Origin: Centroberyx gerrardi
Taxonomy: Eukaryota; Chordata; Actinopteri; Beryciformes; Berycidae
Direction: 5' to 3'
Length of the DNA: 64,000 nt
Assembly (NCBI RefSeq): GCF_048128805.1
Contig: NC_136000.1
Span: forward strand, 19,447,946 to 19,511,945
Shown: positions 1-15,255 of the stretch, in pieces
Layout: every line of letters starts with the position of its first letter
How positions within the stretch are numbered: the stretch's first letter is position 1
Notes under the pieces: generated by a model
Databases searched by the model: none
The model's input: the letters and a program-made list of their open reading frames with translations, nothing else
Told to the model about the DNA's origin: nothing
Made by a program: the position numbers and the translations under genes

Positions 1-194
1 TTTCTTTGCTGTGGTATCATACTTGAATTTTCCTACACGATTGACACGATTTATCTCAACTCCTCATCTCGTCAACACATAGGATTTATACATTCAATTC
101 CACGCAAATATTATTGCTGCAGTTTTTTATGAGCACAACATCACCAGCAACAGCACCAACATCTTGACATTCTTGTTTCCCATGTCATGAGCAG

Positions 195-3100
195 CTTCTC
201 TCTCCATTGTCTGCTGGCTTGTTTCATGGTGCGATAGCTGAGAGTGGCTCTGCAGCAATGGACATGATCATGAACCCCAACCCTTTGCCTGTAGCCCAGG
301 TGAGTTAAGGAATTAGAATAGATACACAAATTAAATATTTTTAAAATGCCCCTAAAAAATGCACATGATGATACACGTAATAAGTAGCTTCTTTTTTTTG
401 TATTCTAGATAATAGCAAACCTCTCAGGCTGTGACAGTTCCACCACAGAGAAGATTGCCGAATGTGTGATGAAGTTGTCGGTTGACGACATTGTGAAGAT
501 TCACAAAGAGGTGAAATTTACAGAATCTTGGTTATAAAAGTGACCATAGCAACATTTTATTGTGTCGTAGACATGAACAAGTTGCTCAGGGTGTTGCCAT
601 GATCTAATTGAGAATTTTTGCAAATAGCACTCCTTGGATGACTTGTACTTGAGAAGGTGGCTTGCCTCAGCTCGGGCATATTTCAATTGACAGATTTTCA
701 TACTGAGAAAAATTCAACAGGATTTCTTCCAAGTGTCAGTTCCAACAATCACAATTTCAGTAATTATTAGTTTTGCTTCATGCCTACATGTCTCTGTTTT
801 TCCATATTATCTGGTGCCAGCGTTGGAACATTTATTCAGTTGTTTGTCTTGTCCTCTATAGAATCAAATGATACAGCTTGGAGTGACTGTTGACGGGAAG
901 TTCCTGCTCAGGTCTGCAAAGGAGCTTTTCCAGAATCATGAGATGCATAATGTGCCTCTCATGATTGGTTGCAATAGTGACGAAGCAGGATGGCTTTTTC
1001 CAAATGTGAGTTTAGATAGAATAGAATTTTCAAACATCCAATTTGGAAGTAAAAAACATGCAGTGTAATGAAAAACTGATGGTTTGGTAGAAATGTTTCT
1101 GCAGATGATGACGCAATGAAATATGTGACTGTTCATGTGCTATTTGTTGTTGCTGTTGTCTAATTTCTGCCCCTCATGACTGCCATACATACTCACTGGA
1201 TTTACTCTACTATCCTTGATTATGTATTACTGGTGCATTTGCTTATTATTAATTTATTATCAGTCATTCAAAGTGAGAGGTTAACAGTATGCATGAAAAC
1301 ATGACTTCTGGAATAAGGAAATCTTAAGAAGGTAGATAGCACAATGCTCTTTTGACCTCAGTTAATGAATCAAATGTGCACCCACTGATGAATGGAGAAC
1401 GGTCCAGTTATTATCGAATGTAATTCTGTGTTTTGTTCCTTTAGATGTTAGCTCGTCCAGGGTGGGTGGATGGAATGGACCGGGAAGAAGCCATACCCAT
1501 TATAACCATGTTTACATACCGTGATGTAAGTGAGGACATCTGGTGAGATCAAAATATTGAGAAATCAAAACAATGACTGTTACATATTATTTTCATGGTA
1601 CCAAAAAGAGATGGCAAAGGAGTGTAAAAAGAAAGAAAGAAAGAAAACAGAATTCTGACAGTAGTTTATCAGATGTTTTGACGCAGTGTTTTTTTACATC
1701 AATTCCATACTGAATGTTATCTGTATGATCTAGCCTAACGACCAATGGAAAGGTGAGCTGGTGGCTGATGAATACATGGGAACCTCAGGTGATCGTGAGA
1801 AAATTAGAGATGGGTTCATTGAGATTATTGGAGATGTGCTCTTTACCATTACTTCCCTCAAGACTGCAAACTTCCACAGAGGTGAGACCTTACTTGTTGG
1901 CGTTGTAAATGTTTTAGATGTCATGCATAATTGCTGAGTCCCACCATCACATAACCTGAATTTAGCCAGCCTGTTGTGTCCTTTCAATAATAACAGTCAA
2001 GGCTGGGGTTTATCATTATTACCATTAAAACCATTTAAAACATTATTACAGCGAAACACACACACACACACACACAGTGGGTGAGTCCAAAGATCAGGGC
2101 CCTCATTTATCAACAGTGCATACATACAAATATGTGTGTAAAGCATGCGTACGACCATTTCCAAGCAAAGAGTCTATTTGTTCTATATGGAGCGCGTTTT
2201 CAGACAGCGCACCAACGTTTTAACTGAAAGCGATGAGTGGCGACTCACTAGATTTTTGTTTTCCAAGTCCTGTTTTATTGGACCTCTGCCCCCACCGTCT
2301 CCTTCAGGGAGGACCTGCAGGCTTAGTGAAATATATTCAAATGATAATTATTTATCACGACAGGAGGCAAGTGGTCCGAAGTGTCCGGTCCACATTGGAC
2401 AGGCTGGTCTCAGTCTGTCCTCTGCCTGTTGCAGCAATGTCCCTCTTGTTGACTATAATCAGGTCAAACTTCTTTTTTTTTCTTAATTTGTGCCACTGCT
2501 CTGCTGATAAAACAGTTTAATGCAGCTCACACCTGCTGACAGGCTGTATTTTTTCGCTTGTTTATTAATCTACCATCGAGTGTTCCAGAAAGTAGCTACT
2601 TTGTGGTGTGACACAACCTCAGTTACCAAAAATTAAATCGGAAAATGTCTTCCTCCTGCGTTCTTTGTCAGAGCCATGGCCAGCACAGAGGAGACATCGA
2701 TGACATTTCCTGCAGCATTTAAAGGGAAGATTGTTACCATATATGGTCAATTGGGGGTGCATATTTATGCTAACGAGTGGCTGTGCATGAGCATGATGGT
2801 GGTTTAGAAAGTGTGGTATTTATCAAGACAGATTACTCACAGGTGTAAGTAAGTGTAGGTACCATCAGTACCATCAGATCGAATATCACGCCTTGTTCCT
2901 CCTGTCCTGAGCCTGCAGGCAGTTGTTTTAATTTGCTAACTAAGTTTGCTCCCGTTTCCCGGCAACATCTTTTAGATATCATATCACACAAGCGCCCGTC
3001 TTCCAGTTCATTAGATATAATTACATCCAAATTCCTCAAAGAAGTCCTGCCTATCTTAGTCTCCTCTCCATTGTAAACCAGTCCCTTATCTCCGGTTGTG

Positions 3101-4319
3101 TACCTGATTACTTCAAGAGTGCATGTGTCCAGCCCCTTTTTAAAAAACCTGGCCTTGATCCCCTCTCTCTTAATAATTACAGACCAATTTCTATGCTCTC
3201 CTTCACCTCCAAAATCCTGGAGAAAGTAGTAGCTGAGTGGCTTCTACAGGTGATTGAGGGACACAACATATTTGATCAATTCCAATCTGGCTTCTGGCGA
3301 AAACATAGTACTAAGACTGCCTTGCTTAGAGTTACCAATGACATCCTCTTGTGTGCTAATAATGGTGACCATTCCATCTTAGTGCTTCTCGACTTAGGCG
3401 CAGCCTTTGATACTATTGACCATGCCATCCTCATCGGAGCAGATGGGTTGGTATTTCCAGCACCGCTCTGAAATGTTTCTCCTCCTACTTGTCAAACAGA
3501 CATTTCATGGTTTCTATTGGTAACTCTATGTCCTCATTTGCCCCTCTACTGTGTGGGGTTCCTCAGGGTTCCATCCTCGGTCCTATACTGTTCTCATTAT
3601 ACATGCTTCCCTTGGGTCAAATTTTCAACAGTTTTGGTTGGTATATCATACCATTGTTACGCTGATGATACTCAGCTGTACTTGTCTGTTAAACCTAATA
3701 ATCTGAGCAATCTCATCACTCTCCACAACTGTCTGGGCGCTATTAAGGACTGGATGTCTTTTAACTTTTTGCACTTAAACTCTGATAAAACTGAGGTTCT
3801 TGTTTTTGGCCCCAATCACTTGGTTAATGAGGTTCAACTCCATATAGGCCCTCTGGCACCTAACATTAAAGCCTCCTCCAACCTGGGTGTTGTTTTTGAT
3901 GAGCATATGAATTTTGAGCAACATATTAACAAGTTGGTTCAATTCATGTTTTCATTTTCTCACGCCTAGATTATTGTAATGCCTACATTATTGTAATGCC
4001 CTGCTCTCCTGCCTTAGCCAGACAGCCTTGGTAGTGAGGTCCTCCAATCAAGGTCTGCTTGTCATCCCCGGTTCTAGACTCAGATCTAAGACCATGCCTT
4101 CGCAGTTCTAGCCCCAACTCTCTGGAATCTTCTCCCCAAACCGATTAGATCAGCTGAGTCTGTTGACTCTTTTAAGTAACTCCTAAAAACCTATTTTTAT
4201 AGGCCTTCTTGTGAAAAGTGACTGTATGGGTGTCTTCTTTGGTTATGATTTGTGTGCATGTACGATTTATTGTGTGTATTTTATAGGTTTGGCCTTTTTA
4301 TCATGTTGTTTGTTATATA

Positions 4320-4352
<33 letters not shown>

Positions 4353-6829
4353 GTTTTATACTATACTTTATGTGTTTGATTGCATTATTTTGTTTTTTGG
4401 CTTTTAAGGGTTTGTTTTCTCTTAAAGTTGTTTTTATGTCTTCCATGTCTTTTCTTTCTGTTATCCTCTTGTTGTGAAGCGCTTTGTAAACCGTGTGTTT
4501 TAAAAAGTTGCTATATAAATAAAGCTTTACTTACGCACTTACTTAGGTGTGAGTACGCACATTTGATAAATACCGTTTTTTTTGTACATATGCACATTCT
4601 AAATTTTATTCGTAAAGAGAATTTAGAATCTTTTTTTGATAAATGAGGGCCCAGGACCGTTTTAGGATTACACTAATAAATGGCTTTTATCCCACAAACA
4701 GATGCAGGAGTTCCTGTGTACTTCTATCTGTTCCAGGAAAGTCCCAGCATATTCAAGAACAAGAGACCAAGCTTTGTTGGGTCTGACCATGGAGATGAGG
4801 TGTTTTTTGTTTTGGGATCCTGTTTCACCACAGATCATCTGAAACTAAGTGGTAAAATGATACTTTAAGATAATGTAATTCAGAGTGATGTTCAGTCTAT
4901 CAGAAGACATTGTGTTTAACATCTTTGGGTACCAACACTTTAATCTCTTCTCTCCCAGTATCATGCACGGAGGAAGACGAACAGCTCAGCAGAACCATGA
5001 TGGCATATTGGGGCAACTTTGCTCGTACAAGGTAGGAGTCTACTCAGGTGAGCAGAAGATCTGGGTGAATCTTCAATGTGACATTGGTAACCTTTTACTG
5101 TCCAGGTCACATTTTTCTTGGTAACTAACCCATTTCCCAACCCCCCCAAAAAATAGAACCATGAAATTGCTTTTAAAAGACTAAACTAAAATAACTGATA
5201 GCTGTGTTGTGTGCCCTCTGTGTATATTTCATAGCCTCACAGACACTTCACAGCTTAATAAATCACTGGCTAGTAGTAAGGCTTGGCAAAGTAATCAAAG
5301 AACTCAACCAGCTCACATAATGAATACAAACAGTACTCAGTCTGTTATGCACAAATTCTTAGCTCCACAGTCCTAATGACTTATCAGGAATGCCATTATG
5401 TGACAGTGCTTGCAACAGAGAATCAACTAATAATATGAAACAAAATGGCTTTTTTCTGTTCTGCATATTGACTCAACTTCCCATATTGTGTCCAGATTTA
5501 CAGTTGAGGTAGGTAAAATAATGATAAAAAGTATTTTTCTTTGCACGTTATTCAAATGTTTTCATTTCCATTCTACTCCCAGTAGAAACACTGTCCAAGT
5601 GTGTATACACAAGGTCTATGTCATACAGTTAATTCAGTGCTTCATATGCATTTCCCATTTTCTCCACCATATAATTTGATTTGAAGAGTTTGTTATCCTG
5701 TCTATAGCACTATTTCTTCTTCATTTAATTACCTTGTGTCCTGTCTGCCTGTAGCAGAGTGCCTTACAACTGCAGTATCATTGTTTTTCTAAATTGGAAA
5801 TCAAGATATTTCATAAATACACTCAAAAGCATTTAAACTTAATGTAGTTTCTGTAATCAGGTAAGAATGAAGAGCTGTCTTCAGCTTGTTTTAGATAAAT
5901 GTTACTAGCCTTCAAATGCAATAAGGTAAAAGTTTGAAACTAATGTTTTTTCCCACGGCGCAGCCGAGGGCATCACGAGGCAAATTCAGGTCATACATTC
6001 AGTCAGTCAGTCAGTCAGTCAGTCAGGTAACGCTTAGTGAGATGTCGCTTCGTGAGATGGCCTCTAGAGCCACACCCTTCGCCGTCAATTTACAAACATC
6101 CACATCTTCTGCAGTCCTGCAAACCTTAATGGTAGGTAACGTTATTAACTGTGGTATGTAATGTTGGTGGAATAGGTAATTTAACCGATAAATGTGGAAT
6201 AGGTAATTTAACCGATAAACGTGTCGCGCTAGCCGAGCATTGCTACCACACACACCGAGCCCCACTCTCAGCCGTTAATTTACATACATCCACATGTTTC
6301 GTTGTCCTATAAACTTTAACGTTAGATAACGCTATCACCTGTGCTATCTATGTGACGTAAGTGGAATTATTTAACCGATAACCGTGTCGTAATGCTTCAG
6401 TGCACTGAACTGAATTGAACACAGGCGCTGTGGGTCTGTAAAGGATCTGTGCTTATTTTTCTTTTCACACCCCTTTTGTATGCAGCAACTTCTTTGCAGT
6501 TTCATTTGTTCACAGGATTTTGTTCAAAAAAGGTCCTAAACTATATTTAAAACTCAATAGCGTTCCAGTGCAAAAACAAATGGACAACTAGAAACTGGTG
6601 GCATCCCCTTTCCAATCTGCTATGGTGTGTGTGTGTGTGTGTGTGTGTGTGTAGGTCTCCTAATGGGGACGGCCTGGTCCATTGGCCACAGTATGGAGCA
6701 GAAGGAGACTACCTGGCCATTGGGATGGAGCAGGTACCTGGTCAGCACCTAAAGAAGGACCGCTTCAACTTCTTCACTCAAACCCTCCCAGAGAAGACCA
6801 GACAACACCAAGAGAAGATGGAGCTGTAG
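195..6829 (+). CDS. Carboxylesterase copy A (CES2/fatty acyl-CoA hydrolase-like), 3' part only
   Basis: Secretory-pathway serine esterase of the carboxylesterase B family, which hydrolyses ester, amide and thioester bonds in the ER lumen. Exons: 195-299, 409-510, 862-1005, 1445-1525, 1734-1881, 4702-4851, 4959-5031, 6655-6829; all have AG/GT borders and sum to 978 nt (325 codons plus stop). The upstream exons, including the GESAG nucleophile exon, lie off the left edge. Visible landmarks are the IAESGSA strand after the nucleophile, the acid of the triad in NSDEAGW, and the catalytic His in GSDHGDE. Exon borders match copy B one for one, so this is a tandem paralogue. The fifth intron (1882-4701) is swollen by a LINE lying between inverted repeats. 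The protein ends in KMEL, where copy B ends in HGEL. I cannot choose between the CES2 and CES3 names from sequence alone. Confidence 0.9.
2054..2076. repeat. (CA)n microsatellite
   Basis: Uninterrupted CA dinucleotide run just outside the inverted-repeat element in copy A intron 5. Confidence 0.95.
2830..4545 (+). mobile_element. L2-group LINE fragment (reverse transcriptase part and 3' end)
   Basis: Non-LTR retrotransposon relic. Translated pieces carry the reverse-transcriptase stretch [20 protein letters not shown], then [13 protein letters not shown] and [17 protein letters not shown]. Further on, [10 protein letters not shown] (the catalytic YADD) and [13 protein letters not shown] are characteristic of the L2 clade. 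Several frame changes break the reading frame. The 3' end has the L2-type tail: CGCTTTGTAA, then GCTATATAAATAAAG. It is 5'-truncated with no ORF1. An (AT)n run interrupts the 3' UTR at about 4316-4352. Confidence 0.9.
4316..4352. repeat. (AT)n microsatellite
   Basis: AT dinucleotide run with a single CAT interruption, inside the L2 3' UTR. Confidence 0.9.
5999..6026. repeat. (AGTC)n microsatellite
   Basis: Seven units of the tetranucleotide AGTC in the last intron of carboxylesterase copy A. Confidence 0.95.
6078..6395. repeat. Diverged ~115-bp tandem duplication
   Basis: A segment starting GCCGTCAATTTACA (6080) and ending ATTTAACCGATAA recurs from GCCGTTAATTTACATACATC (6273), again ending in ATTTAACCGATAA. 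Between the two, a 26-bp unit containing GGAATAGGTAATTTAACCGA is itself tandemly doubled (about 6166-6221). It lies in the last intron of copy A. Origin unknown; it may be part of an unrecognised repeat family. Confidence 0.7.
6625..6652. repeat. (GT)n microsatellite next to the last-exon acceptor of copy A
   Basis: The GT run extends directly into the GTAG acceptor at 6651-6654, so this acceptor has no ordinary pyrimidine tract. Copy B has a much shorter GT run in the same place. Confidence 0.95.
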
Positions 6830-7025
6830 GTTACTGCTGTTCTCTATTTTACCTCTCTACTGTTAACCTACATTATTAAAAACAGCAAGTGTAAGACTGA
6901 ATGGTTACATTGAATTTCACCAATGGATTAACTACATCATTATTCATTTTGGTTGAGTGGTCATCATTTGGTGTTTGAATTGCAAAATTGATGTTCTGTT
7001 TTTTCATCAAGCTGTTTCTCCACAG

Positions 7026-11198
<4,173 letters not shown>

Positions 11199-11588
11199 GA
11201 TGGGCAGTGCTCTTCTCTCCGTTCCATTGGCATTTTAAACACTCCATCATTAACTACAATCATGTGAATCAGAAGAGATCAACTTACACTGTAACTGTGT
11301 CATCAAGTAGAGACAGACGCCTGACAGGAAAATGCTGCAAAATAATGTCTGTGTTCACTTGCGGTGTTAAGTGTTCAGATTACAAAGGGCTGTTAAATTT
11401 ACCTATCAATCACACATTTTCAAATTCACAAAAATGCATAACACTCAGTATGAGACATGGAATACAAGAACATTAATTCACTCAAACCTTTATTTAATTC
11501 TCGGGGACACATTGAGAGAAAGACTCTCATTTGCAATGGTGCCGAGGTAACAATGGATAGAACGCAAAAATCAAAGACAAATTGGGAC

Positions 11589-11594
11589 AATAAA
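11589..11594 (+). promoter_or_regulatory. Candidate poly(A) signal for carboxylesterase copy B
   Basis: First AATAAA after the copy B stop, 390 bp downstream, in an AAT-rich run of overlapping hexamers. A second AATAAA lies at 12132. Assignment rests on position only. Confidence 0.4.
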
Positions 11595-11935
11595 TAAATA
11601 AAAACAAAGTGAAAATATCAGTCAAAACATTTACTTTTAAAATTCATGAGCTTTTCATGCATCAATCAATCTTTAAAGTACTTTGCAGTTCATTCCACGT
11701 ATGAGGGACACAAAATCTAAACGCAGTCTTTCCTAAGTCAAGTCAAGTGAAGAATTTTAATTTAAGGAATTTGAAGAACAAGCCAATCCAGGGATCTGGT
11801 TTGACAAGCTCCAACATCCCAGTCCAGTAGTGTTGTGATATAACATGGTCATTTGTGAAGAAGGGCTCTGTAGATGAAGCCGAACCTGAGCTTAACCTGT
11901 CGACAAGATACAAAAGTCCCCCATAGGTTTATCAA

Positions 11936-11960
11936 TACACACACACACACACACACACAC
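11936..11960. repeat. (CA)n microsatellite
   Basis: Uninterrupted CA dinucleotide run in intergenic DNA. Confidence 0.95.
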
Positions 11961-13049
11961 TTAGAACAAATGACACTAGAGGAGGGCACTAGTGATGCTG
12001 TGTTGTGCTACAACAGATCTGAGCACTATGGGACACATGGAAATATCCTGTCTGTATAATGAAAGTCCCCCATGCCTTTACTTAACAGGCACAGAACACA
12101 CACAGACAGGGAAACTGAACACAGCACTTTGAATAAAACTTATGCATTTAGACAAAACTTATGTATAATAGATGATGAAAGATTTTCAAACTGAATATCC
12201 ATGTATTTGGTTCTCTCATATAGATTAACATAAGAGATGAAACTTGAATACATGAGGTAGATGTTTCAGCTATTTTATATATCTGTGTGTCACAGCCAGA
12301 ACCTTCAGGACATTTGTAATATTCTTGGTCTGTTCCTTACAAAGCATGGAGGTTTGTCCCATGATTCTCCACAAAACGCATTAACTGTGAAGAGCTTCTT
12401 GAACATTTCTCATGACATAATGCTGTAACTGCTGCCTATACAGAGCTGTGAAAAGTGAAAAGGGATAACTGTACATTCTAATATAGCAAACTGATTATGA
12501 CGATACTTGTTATCTACTAAATGATCAAACCTGTGGAAGTTGAAAATAAGCTTTTTTAAGTAGACTAGTATTTTTTTTTTTTTAGCTTTTACACCCTGGA
12601 GTAATTTCAACCTCGCTATGAGACCTAGTTTCAATAAAATGATCTGAGTGGGAATTCAGCAGAAATAAGCATGTGACTTGTGTTTTTTCATTCCTGGCCC
12701 ACAGTTTCTACGATTTAAACTAAACTAAACAACTTAAAGTGAATACTAGCAGAGTGCCAGTTACAAGCTTGCCATGTGGGAGAGTATGGGTAAATAATGC
12801 AATATTGTTTTTCATTAGCTGCATCGATTTTGTTGAATACACAGTTTATTAAAATTGTATTTGTTGTCTGAAGGTCTGACAGCTTTATTTGAAGTAAAAA
12901 GGTAAGGAAAGGTAAAAAAAAAAAAAAAAAAAAAGTAAAAGGAAGGTAAAAAGAAAAAATAGTGGAGGGGCAAAAGCACTAAAGATACTTTCTTATAAAC
13001 TGACAGAATCAAACAGACAAAATCAAATATTGCGTTTATCAAGAATAAT

Positions 13050-13826
13050 GTTATGCACAAGACGCTAACGGGTAAACAGGAGATTGCAGAAGAGTTTGCT
13101 GAGTATTATAGACAGTTATATAGTTCAGACAAGGAAGAAACTCAAACTCAACTGAGATTATTTGCAAGGATTAAATCTACCACAAGTGACTAACGCACAG
13201 AGCCAAAGCCTCACCACACCAATTACTATCGAAGAGATATCAAAAGTGTTTCAGGGACTAAAGCCAGACAAGAACCCAGGCAGTGATGGTTTCACTGGAG
13301 AATTTTACCAGGAGTTTAAAGTACAACTTACTCCTATCCTACATAAAGCGTTTAACTGCGCATTAGCACATGGAATATGGGCAGACACATCGTGTAACTC
13401 CATAATAACAGTTATACATAAGGAAGGTATAACTGCAATGTGAAGGATACAGGCGTATAACTTTATTAAATGTGGACCAAAAGCTGCTAAGTGGTATACT
13501 CTCCGACAGGCTAGCAAACGTTATGCCTGATATTATAGAACTAGATCAGACAGGGTTCATTACAAATAGACAATTATCAGATAATGTTAGATGTACACTG
13601 AACGTAATGGAACATGTACAGAAAAATGATGTCCAGGCTCTCATACTTACTCTTGATGCAGAAAAAGCATTCGATAGAGTTGCCTGGCCTTCTATTTTTG
13701 AGACTTGTCGAAGCTTTGGCTTTAGCAACGTTTTTATTTCTTGGTTGCAGGCTATGTATGGAATCTCAAAAGCTCAGGTCAGAGTTAACGGAACACTGTC
13801 AAGTCGCTTTGAGCTTATGCGTCCGC
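13050..13826 (+). mobile_element. L1/Tx1-group LINE fragment (reverse transcriptase)
   Basis: Broken frames encode NPGSDGFTGEFYQEFK, then DQTGFITNRQLSDNVR, then ALILTLDAEKAFDRVAWPSI, followed by VRVNG. These are the N-terminal and palm blocks of an L1-type reverse transcriptase, including the catalytic D in LDAEKAFD. It has at least one frameshift and is truncated at both ends; the YADD block is missing. At 13826 it passes abruptly into unrelated fold-back sequence. Coding strand is +. Confidence 0.9.
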
Positions 13827-13864
13827 AAATCCATTATTTTCAATGTGGGCGTGCTGCAGACGCA

Positions 13865-13987
13865 GCATTTTGACTAGTCATAATGTAATGAAAGATATCT
13901 TAAATTAGCATTTCGGTTGGTCATATGAGAGATATCTTAAATGCTAATTTACAATATCTCTCATTACATTATGACTAGCCAAAATGC
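13865..13987. repeat. Fold-back (inverted repeat) sequence
   Basis: The left arm from GCATTTTGACTAGTCATAA is mirrored by the right arm ending in ATTATGACTAGCCAAAATGC. The arms are about 48 bp, near-perfect at the tips, and enclose a short spacer that itself repeats GAGATATCTTAAATGCTAAT. This looks like a small palindromic MITE or satellite unit; no target duplication was identified. Confidence 0.75.
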
Positions 13988-14070
13988 TACTTTAAAATAT
14001 TTCAGATATCTGTAATGAGAACTACTGGAACTACCACTACTAGGCCTGTACTGCTGCTGCAGCTGTAGTA

Positions 14071-14092
14071 GCAGCAGCAGCAGCAGCAGCAG
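14071..14092. repeat. (CAG)n trinucleotide repeat
   Basis: Seven uninterrupted CAG units in a broader GCA/GCT-rich patch (about 14050-14170). There is no reading frame with gene-like features around it. Confidence 0.95.
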
Positions 14093-14242
14093 TGTTGTTG
14101 CTTGCCACTACTGACTAATACCACCTGGCTTAAAAGTACTGCTGCAGCAGCAGGAGCTGCAGCGGCAGCACCATATGGGCAGCACCCAGCACATTCCCCT
14201 GGTAAAGCTCTTACTGTGGACTTTGACAAGGGCCTAGAACCC

Positions 14243-14285
14243 GATAAGATAAGATAAGATAAGATAAGATAAGATAAGATAAGAT
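14243..14285. repeat. (GATAA)n microsatellite
   Basis: About eight tandem copies of the pentanucleotide GATAA. Confidence 0.95.
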
Positions 14286-14419
14286 TAATGCCCTTGGGAA
14301 ATTCAGGAAAAGTAGCTGGTGAAGCAACTTTTCAGGTAGGTTGCAGGGGGACAAACGAGATTGGTGGTGTCTCTCGCGTCAGCCTAGTTTTTTTTTTTGT
14401 TTTTTTCTAGTTAATTTTG

Positions 14420-14600
14420 ATAGGTCTCTTCCTACCAACCACCAGCTCTTCAACGAACCGCCATCACTAACCGCCAGACCACACCTTTGGAGCGGCTGGC
14501 AGGTTGGCTTCAGCAGGACACGAATCGCACCTCGTTGTACCAACCACAAGCTCTTCAACGAACCGCGTTCGCTAGCCGCCATGCCACCTGGTCCAAAGTA
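14420..14600. repeat. Short direct duplication of unknown origin
   Basis: A block beginning ACCAACCACCAGCTCTTCAA (about 14434) recurs about 100 bp later as ACCAACCACAAGCTCTTCAA (about 14538). Each is followed by CGAACCGC and a CTA-CCGCC motif. It probably belongs to an unnamed dispersed repeat. Confidence 0.6.
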
Positions 14601-15255
14601 TCAAATGTAAAAAAAAATAACTAAAGAGAAAGTTTCCAAACACGCCCATCAAGCGTCCAATAGGAGGAAAGGTTCCCAAAGAGAGCCTCTTGCCACGGTC
14701 CAAGCATCAGCTTTATCAGCGCCCAGGGGAGCATACCTTACTGTCCAAGTAGTCCATTTTGTCCAACAATGTCTGAAAGGAAACAACTGAATTATTTGTG
14801 TGAAGAATTCCCTGCAAGTCTCCTTTTTCCGCGGCCGTCACACACTCTCCTTCCTTTCTGATTGTCCTTGCCAATTGCGCAATCCGTATAAGCAGCTTGG
14901 ATGCGCGGGGCGCGTAACACGCACCAATGTTATGGTACCTGTGGGGCGGGGTGGGAATAATAAACCCTGTTGAATAATTTGAATTGTATCCGTCTCAAGT
15001 TCTCATTATCTTATGGATTGTATATTGAAATGTGCTTTTAGCTTGCTCTCATGTGAAAACGTAAGTTAATGGAGCATACAGATCCACAATACAATGCTAG
15101 TGGTCTTTAAACAAGAGAATGTAATATGTGTGCAGTCATGCACGTTTCATGTAGGATAGTTGGTTGTGTTGATCTTTACTCCATTGTTAAGATTTATGTA
15201 GTTACCCTTTTTTCTGTAGACACATTACACTGTAAAAGAAAAATATATAACTACC

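Larger units (their letters stand above)
2097..4652. mobile_element. DNA transposon/MITE-like element with terminal inverted repeats, enclosing an L2 LINE
   Basis: GGGCCCTCATTTATCAA at 2097-2113 is matched by its exact reverse complement at 4636-4652, giving 17-bp perfect terminal inverted repeats. Subterminal sequence at both ends is rich in GTACG/GTACGCAC words. The element sits in intron 5 of carboxylesterase copy A. Most of the interior (about 2830-4545) is a LINE fragment, so the original element was probably a short MITE. The reading frames at 2145-2520 match nothing I recognise. The termini resemble short PIF/Harbinger-like MITEs seen in fish, but I see no clear target-site duplication, so the superfamily is left open. 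Confidence 0.7.
11199..13030. other. Intergenic, no gene seen
   Basis: Apart from the copy B 3' UTR candidate, this AT-rich stretch holds a (CA)n run at 11936-11960, a poly-A run at about 12916-12937 and no exon-like conservation that I can recognise. Confidence 0.6.

Noticed and set aside
2145-2520. Open frames of 95-113 codons at the left of the TIR element
   Set aside because: No recognisable transposase or nuclease block; treated as noncoding interior.
13162-13873. Reverse-transcriptase frames considered as a host gene
   Set aside because: Frameshifted, truncated at both ends and clearly of the L1/Tx1 LINE type.
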